Under the pieces are notes generated by a model. The model was not told the origin of the DNA, searched no databases, and worked only from the letters and a program-made list of their open reading frames with translations. 10,946 nt of DNA from Bacillota bacterium (GTDB lineage Bacteria; Bacillota; Bacilli; Thermoactinomycetales; DSM-44946), in assembly GCA_021793745.1 (NCBI GenBank), contig JAJYSD010000012.1, forward strand, positions 1-10,946, given 5' to 3'. The translations under genes and the position numbers were made by a program. This document shows, in pieces, positions 7,007-10,946 of the stretch. Every line of letters starts with the position of its first letter. The first letter of the stretch is position 1.

Positions 7007-7029
7007 AAGGATATGAACGAAGACGATGA
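7003..7029 (+). other. 8-codon leader ORF overlapping the pxpC start
   Basis: An ATG at 7003 opens MKGYERRR followed by TGA at 7027-7029. Its stop overlaps the pxpC ATG (ATGA, 7026-7029). No Shine-Dalgarno sequence precedes it, so it would need reinitiation after the 38-codon ORF, whose stop overlaps its start. This fits a reinitiation relay into pxpC but may be fortuitous. Confidence 0.2.
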
Positions 7030-7982
7030 GACCAGCGTTGGAAGTATTGCAACCGGGACTGTTGACCACGGTACAGGATCTAGGCCGGGTCGGCTTCCAG
7101 CATACCGGCATGGTGGCGGCAGGAGCGATGGATGCCTTCTCCCTGCAGGTGGCCAATTGCCTGGTGGGGAACCGGAGGGGAGCGGCCGGGCTGGAGATGA
7201 CGATGACGGGTCCGGAGCTGAAGGCACTGGAGGATCTCGTCATCGCCCTGTGCGGCGCCGATCTCGGGGCGACGGTGGACGGCGTCCCCCTCCCGATGTG
7301 GAAAAGTGTTGTGCTGGAGCGGGGGAGCATCCTCCGTTTTCGGGGATCCCGAAGGGGCGTACGCGCCTATCTGGCGGTGGCCGGCGGGATATGCGGGGAG
7401 GATGTGATGGGGAGCAAATCCACCTATTTGCGGGCGGGCATCGGTGGCATGCATGGAAGACCCCTCCGCCGGGGGGACATTCTGGAGCGGGGCGACGGGC
7501 CGGTGCACCTTTCCCGTTCCGGAAGGCGTCTTTCCGCCGACCGGATCCCCCGATGGGGCAAAAGGGCCGAAGTTCGCGTCGTCCTCGGTCCCCAGGAGGA
7601 AGCCTTCACGGATGAAGGCATCCGCACGTTCCTTACCGGCGAGTACCAGGTGACCCCCCAGTCCGACCGCATGGGAATCCGCCTGCAGGGGCCGCGCATC
7701 GAGCACCGGGAGACGGCGGATATCCTCTCGGACGCCGTCGCCATGGGCGCTGTCCAGGTGCCGGCGGACGGCCAGCCGATCGTTCTGATGGCGGACCGTC
7801 AGACCACCGGAGGTTATGCCAAGATCGCCAACGTGATCTCCGTCGACCTGCCGAAGGTGGCCCAACTGCCTCCCGGCGGAACCGTCTCCTTTCGCCAAAT
7901 CGATCTCCCCTCCGCCCAGGAGTTGGTCATTCGACAGGAATCCTTTCTCAAACGGCTGGAGGCGGCGGGAAGGAGCGGCTGA
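7026..7982 (+). CDS. pxpC: 5-oxoprolinase subunit PxpC (KipA, biotin-dependent carboxyltransferase-like)
   Basis: PxpC is the third 5-oxoprolinase subunit, partner of PxpB, 318 residues. It resembles the carboxyltransferase-like domain of urea amidolyase (AHS2) and KipA. Diagnostic blocks are PGLLTTVQDLGR (residues 10-21), RAYLAVAGG (113-121), GSKSTYLRAGIGG, SDRMGI (213-218) and PADGQPIVLMADRQTTGGY (246-264). The ATG at 7026 is the only usable start: an in-frame TGA stands at 7014-7016 and family homology begins within the first residues. The ribosome site is weak, with AAAGGAT (7006-7012) 13 nt away, so translation may depend on upstream coupling. It follows pxpA after 135 nt and precedes the S9 peptidase gene by 54 nt on the same strand. 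Confidence 0.94.
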   Translation: MRPALEVLQPGLLTTVQDLGRVGFQHTGMVAAGAMDAFSLQVANCLVGNRRGAAGLEMTMTGPELKALEDLVIALCGADLGATVDGVPLPMWKSVVLERGSILRFRGSRRGVRAYLAVAGGICGEDVMGSKSTYLRAGIGGMHGRPLRRGDILERGDGPVHLSRSGRRLSADRIPRWGKRAEVRVVLGPQEEAFTDEGIRTFLTGEYQVTPQSDRMGIRLQGPRIEHRETADILSDAVAMGAVQVPADGQPIVLMADRQTTGGYAKIANVISVDLPKVAQLPPGGTVSFRQIDLPSAQELVIRQESFLKRLEAAGRSG

Positions 7983-8036
7983 AGGGATGTCGGCGGATGC
8001 CTTCCCGCCAATTTCGAAAAAGTGAGGTAAAATCCC

Positions 8037-9833
8037 GTGCTTTCGTTTCCCAAGCCCAGCGTGGAACAGTTTTTTCGCACGTTCAACATCACGCATTTTG
8101 CCGTTTCCCGGGATGAAAAAAAGATCGTCTTCGCCAGCAATTTGGGCGGCGCATTCAACCTGTGGGCCATGGACCTGCCCCGGACCTTCCCCTATCCCTT
8201 GACCTATGCCGATCAGAGCGTCGGCTATCTCAAGATCGATCCGGAAAACCGCTTCATTATCGCGGGCGTTGACCGGGACGGAGACGAGAACTTCCACATC
8301 TACGCATTGCCGATGGATGGAGGGGAGCTCCATCCCCTGCTGAAGGCGGAGGAGACGGAGAAGTTTTTTGTCGCCCAGCTGTCGGAGGACGGCAGAAGGA
8401 TCTACTACACCACCAGTCGGGGAAATGCCGTCTATTTGAACATTTGCCGCTACGATTTGACGGAGGGAAACAGCGAAGTCCTGTTGGTCGGCAGGGATGC
8501 GTCGGTGCATTTGGCCGCCGTCAGCCCCCGGGAAACCGGGTTTGCCTGGACCCAATTGTTCAGCAATACCCATCAGCCCGGCTTTGTCCAAACGGGAGAG
8601 GAAAGGCTCTCCCTGACGCCGGACCCGCAGGTGGGTCACCGGGTGTCCGACATCCTGTACGCCCGGGAGAACCAGCTCTATTTTGTCACCGATTATGAGG
8701 CGGAATTTGCCTATGTGGCCCGTTTTGACATCGAAACGCGGGAGTTTTCACCCGTTGTCACCTTCGACGGAGAGTCGGCCGCAGGGCTGAAGTGGCATCG
8801 TCCCAGCGGGCGGTTGTACATGGTGACGGAAAAAGGGGTGGCGGACAAGCTGTACGCCTACTCCCCTGCCGAAAAGCAGCTGACCCCGATTCCGCTGCCC
8901 GTAGATGTGGTGGACCAGCTCCACGTGGCGGAAAGCGGCACCCTGTACCTCCTCGGGCGAGGAGCAACCCAACCTCCGAACCTCTACCGGAGGAAACCGG
9001 GCGGCGACTGGGAAGCCGTCACGGACAACCGGGTGCTGGGGATTCCGCAAGACCGCATGGTGGAGCCGGAAGTGGTCACCTATCCCTCCTTTGACGGACA
9101 GGAGATCGAGGCCCTTCTCTTCCGGGCGAAGTCGGAGACGGCCAACGGTTACACCATTTTTTGGCCCCACGGCGGTCCCCAAGGGGCGGAGCGGAAACAG
9201 TTCCGTTCGTTGTTCCAGTTTCTCCTCGCCCGGGGCTATACCATCTTTGCCCCCAACTTCCGCGGCAGCACCGGTTACGGGAGAAGCTTTTGCAAACGGG
9301 TGGAGCGGGATTGGGGCGGCGGGCCGGCCCGGGATTGCGTGGCGGGAATCGAATGGCTGTTTGAACAGGGGATCGCGGACCGGGACAGGCTGTTTGTCAT
9401 GGGGGGAAGCTACGGGGGATACATGACCCTGCTTTTGGCGGGCCGCTATCCCGAATACATGCGGGCTGCCGTCGACATTTTCGGTCCGAGCAACCTCTTC
9501 ACCTTTATCGAATCCGTTCCCGATCACTGGAAACCGGCCATGGAGCAGTGGGTCGGCGACCCCGTCAAGGACAGGGAGAAGCTGACCGAAGATTCCCCCA
9601 TCACGTACCTGGAAAACATGAAGAAGCCCCTGCTCATCATCCAGGGGGCCAATGATCCCCGGGTGGTGAAGGCGGAATCGGATCAAATCGTCGCCGCCCT
9701 GCGGGAAAAGGGGGTCGAGGTGGAGTATCTCGTGTTGGAGGATGAAGGGCACGGATTTTCGAAGAAGGAAAACGAGATCAACGTGTATCGGCACATCCTC
9801 GCTTTTCTGGAGCGGCACCGGAAGGGCGGGTGA
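8037..9833 (+). CDS. S9 family peptidase (prolyl oligopeptidase/acylaminoacyl-peptidase type)
   Basis: This is a serine peptidase of the prolyl oligopeptidase superfamily, 598 residues. Residues about 1-330 look like a beta-propeller with repeated strand segments (for example FAVSRDEKKIVFAS), which gates entry and limits substrates to short peptides. The C-terminal alpha/beta-hydrolase domain (about 345-598) contains WPHGGPQG, NFRGSTGYG, the nucleophile S458 in GGSYGGY, D540 in GANDPRV and H572 in EDEGHGF, so the triad is complete. No signal peptide is seen, suggesting a cytoplasmic enzyme. The GTG at 8037 has GAGGT (8024-8028) 8 nt upstream. The gene lies 54 nt after pxpC and ahead of an intrinsic terminator, so it is likely the last gene of the pxp transcript. 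Exact specificity (dipeptidyl, acylaminoacyl or oligopeptidase) cannot be told from sequence. Confidence 0.92.
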   Translation: MLSFPKPSVEQFFRTFNITHFAVSRDEKKIVFASNLGGAFNLWAMDLPRTFPYPLTYADQSVGYLKIDPENRFIIAGVDRDGDENFHIYALPMDGGELHPLLKAEETEKFFVAQLSEDGRRIYYTTSRGNAVYLNICRYDLTEGNSEVLLVGRDASVHLAAVSPRETGFAWTQLFSNTHQPGFVQTGEERLSLTPDPQVGHRVSDILYARENQLYFVTDYEAEFAYVARFDIETREFSPVVTFDGESAAGLKWHRPSGRLYMVTEKGVADKLYAYSPAEKQLTPIPLPVDVVDQLHVAESGTLYLLGRGATQPPNLYRRKPGGDWEAVTDNRVLGIPQDRMVEPEVVTYPSFDGQEIEALLFRAKSETANGYTIFWPHGGPQGAERKQFRSLFQFLLARGYTIFAPNFRGSTGYGRSFCKRVERDWGGGPARDCVAGIEWLFEQGIADRDRLFVMGGSYGGYMTLLLAGRYPEYMRAAVDIFGPSNLFTFIESVPDHWKPAMEQWVGDPVKDREKLTEDSPITYLENMKKPLLIIQGANDPRVVKAESDQIVAALREKGVEVEYLVLEDEGHGFSKKENEINVYRHILAFLERHRKGG

Positions 9834-9943
9834 AGCGGTCATCCGCGGCAGCCTGTGGTCGTCATCCTTGCGTTGCTGGGCATCCATTTTCGATCGAAAG
9901 GCTTCCCGGCGTCCTCCCCACCCCGGAGCGGCGGCTGGAAAAG

Positions 9944-9981
9944 CGGTACCCTTGAAGCGCCACCGAATGGGGACCGTTTTT
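9944..9981 (+). terminator. Intrinsic terminator after the S9 peptidase gene
   Basis: CGGTACCC (9944-9951) pairs with GGGGACCG (9969-9976), 7 of 8 pairs with one A-G mismatch, around a 17-nt loop, and is followed directly by TTTTT (9977-9981). It lies 110 nt after the peptidase stop, between two convergent genes. Read from the other strand it lacks a T-run of similar quality, so it mainly serves the + strand. The remaining bases between 9834 and 10005 show no gene. Confidence 0.6.
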
Positions 9982-10005
9982 CTGGATGATTGCCGGAGGC
10001 CGGGC

Positions 10006-10946
10006 CTACTCGGCCAGCTCCACCCATCGTTCCGTTTTTTCCGCCAACAGCGCCTCATACTGTTCCAGCCGAGCCTTCAACGCCCACCCTTTTTCCGGAT
10101 CCCGGAGCACCTCCGGCAGGCACATCTCTTCCTGGAGGGCCTGTATCCTTTTCTCCAATTCCTGAATCTCCGCTTCCAGCCGGGCCGCTTCCTCCCTCCG
10201 GAGGCGCTCTTCCCTGTCGCCGGTTCCCTTGGTCGTCGCCGGTTGGCGCCGGGAAGGGGGCGGCTCCTTTTTGGCCGACTCTTTTTCGGCATTCGCTTTT
10301 TGCTGTTCCAGATACGCATCGTAATTGCCGGTATACGAGCGGATCCCCTCCGGCGTCAGTTCCCAGACCCGGGTGGCCAGCCGGTTGATAAAATAGCGGT
10401 CGTGGGAGACGAAGAGGAGTGTTCCCGGATATTCCGCCAACGCCTTTTCCAGCCGCTCCTTGCTGCGCATGTCCAGGTGGTTGGTGGGCTCATCCATCAG
10501 CAGCAGATTGGCCCGGCGCAACATGCGCTTGCACAGGGAGAGGCGGGCCTTTTCACCGCCGCTCAGATCGGCCACTCTTTTGAACACGTCATCGCCGCTG
10601 AACAGGAGCTGGCCGAGGGCGGAGCGGATTGTGGTGCGATTCAGGGAGGGAAAGTCGTTCCACACCTCCTCCAGGACGGTCGCTTCCGGGTTGAAGGTTT
10701 GCTGTTCCTGGTCGTAGTAATCGAGATCCACCCCGGTTCCGAAGCGGATCCGGCCGGACAAGGGCGGCAGCAGGCCGGCGAGGGTCTTGAGGAGGGTGGA
10801 TTTGCCGACGCCGTTGGGACCGATCAGGGCGATCCGCTCCCCCCGCTCGATCCGAAAGGTGAGATCGGCGGCCAAGGGGGTGGCGGCATCGTACCCGATC
10901 GTCAGCTCCCGGGCTTCCAACACCTCCCGCCCGCTGGGGGCGGCCA
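10006..10946 (-). CDS. ABC-F family ATPase, C-terminal half, 5'-truncated by the window edge
   Basis: This is the second ATPase domain and C-terminal tail of an ABC-F protein, a soluble ribosome-associated ATPase without membrane domains (YdiF/Uup-like; some members give antibiotic resistance). The frame is open to the right edge and reads AAPSGREVLEARELTIGY there, a typical junction between the two ABC domains. The codon at 10921-10923 is a GTG valine inside that junction, not the start, so roughly half of a usual ~640-residue protein lies outside. Counting from that valine: Walker A GPNGVGKST (35-43), Q-loop around Q72, signature LSGGEKARL (120-128), Walker B LLLMDEPTNHLD (140-151) and switch His H174 in SHDRYF. 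A charged coiled-coil tail follows from about residue 210. The gene faces the S9 peptidase gene tail to tail. Subfamily and role (translation factor or resistance) cannot be settled from this half. Confidence 0.92.
   Translation of the reverse strand, partial: AAPSGREVLEARELTIGYDAATPLAADLTFRIERGERIALIGPNGVGKSTLLKTLAGLLPPLSGRIRFGTGVDLDYYDQEQQTFNPEATVLEEVWNDFPSLNRTTIRSALGQLLFSGDDVFKRVADLSGGEKARLSLCKRMLRRANLLLMDEPTNHLDMRSKERLEKALAEYPGTLLFVSHDRYFINRLATRVWELTPEGIRSYTGNYDAYLEQQKANAEKESAKKEPPPSRRQPATTKGTGDREERLRREEAARLEAEIQELEKRIQALQEEMCLPEVLRDPEKGWALKARLEQYEALLAEKTERWVELAE

Noticed and set aside
7992..8009. GGCGG/CCGCC hairpin between pxpC and the S9 peptidase as a terminator
   Set aside because: Only a 5-bp stem with an 8-nt loop and no T-run (AATTTCG follows); too weak to split the operon.
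7080..10058. Minus-strand frames at 7080-8639 and 8748-10058
   Set aside because: They lie antisense to pxpC and the S9 peptidase with no recognisable motif; shadow frames.
10921..10923. GTG as the start of a half-size ABC ATPase
   Set aside because: The upstream codons stay open to the window edge and read as the inter-domain junction of ABC-F proteins, so this is an internal valine and the gene is truncated only by the window.

Overview
The window is GC-rich (roughly 60% by eye) and gene-dense. It has strong Shine-Dalgarno sites (GGGAGG, GGAGGAG, GGGGGGAG), several GTG starts and many TGATG/ATGA/GTGA start-stop overlaps. Codon use, the strong ribosome sites and the gene families suggest a GC-rich, possibly thermophilic Firmicute (Bacillales such as Thermoactinomycetaceae or Alicyclobacillaceae). 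That placement is inference only; no rRNA or other marker gene is present.

Region 1 (1-5041, + strand). A DASS/CitT-type di- or tricarboxylate transporter, cut by the left edge, is followed by a three-gene fumarate reductase/succinate dehydrogenase. That enzyme has a flavoprotein (1501-3210), an iron-sulfur subunit (3210-4163) and an HdrB-like subunit with two CCG domains (4160-5041). The three genes overlap by 1 and 4 nt, so they are very probably one translational unit. This is the non-classical 'type E' architecture: no haem-b membrane anchor, and an extra cysteine in the third cluster motif of the iron-sulfur subunit. A carboxylate exchanger beside a fumarate/succinate enzyme suggests import of one C4-acid and export of the product. 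A large hairpin (1401-1461) sits just upstream of the flavoprotein gene.

Region 2 (5042-5373). This 332-nt gap has no credible gene. It holds a terminator-like inverted repeat and an AT-rich promoter candidate.

Region 3 (5374-9981, + strand). The 5-oxoprolinase genes pxpB-pxpA-pxpC are followed by a cytoplasmic S9 prolyl-oligopeptidase-family peptidase and a good intrinsic terminator at 9944-9981. PxpABC opens 5-oxoproline (pyroglutamate) to glutamate with ATP. The peptidase is probably co-transcribed and may feed peptide breakdown into the same route. Between pxpA and pxpC lies a 38-codon ORF with a good ribosome site, chained by start-stop overlaps to pxpA and, through an 8-codon ORF, to pxpC.

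Region 4 (10006-10946, - strand). The C-terminal half of an ABC-F ATPase (second ATPase domain plus coiled-coil tail) runs off the right edge, convergent with the peptidase gene.

No tRNA, rRNA, CRISPR array, insertion sequence or phage gene was seen. The families are all known. The least ordinary content is the type E fumarate/succinate enzyme paired with a carboxylate exchanger, the hairpin before it, and the mini-ORF chain in the pxp operon.
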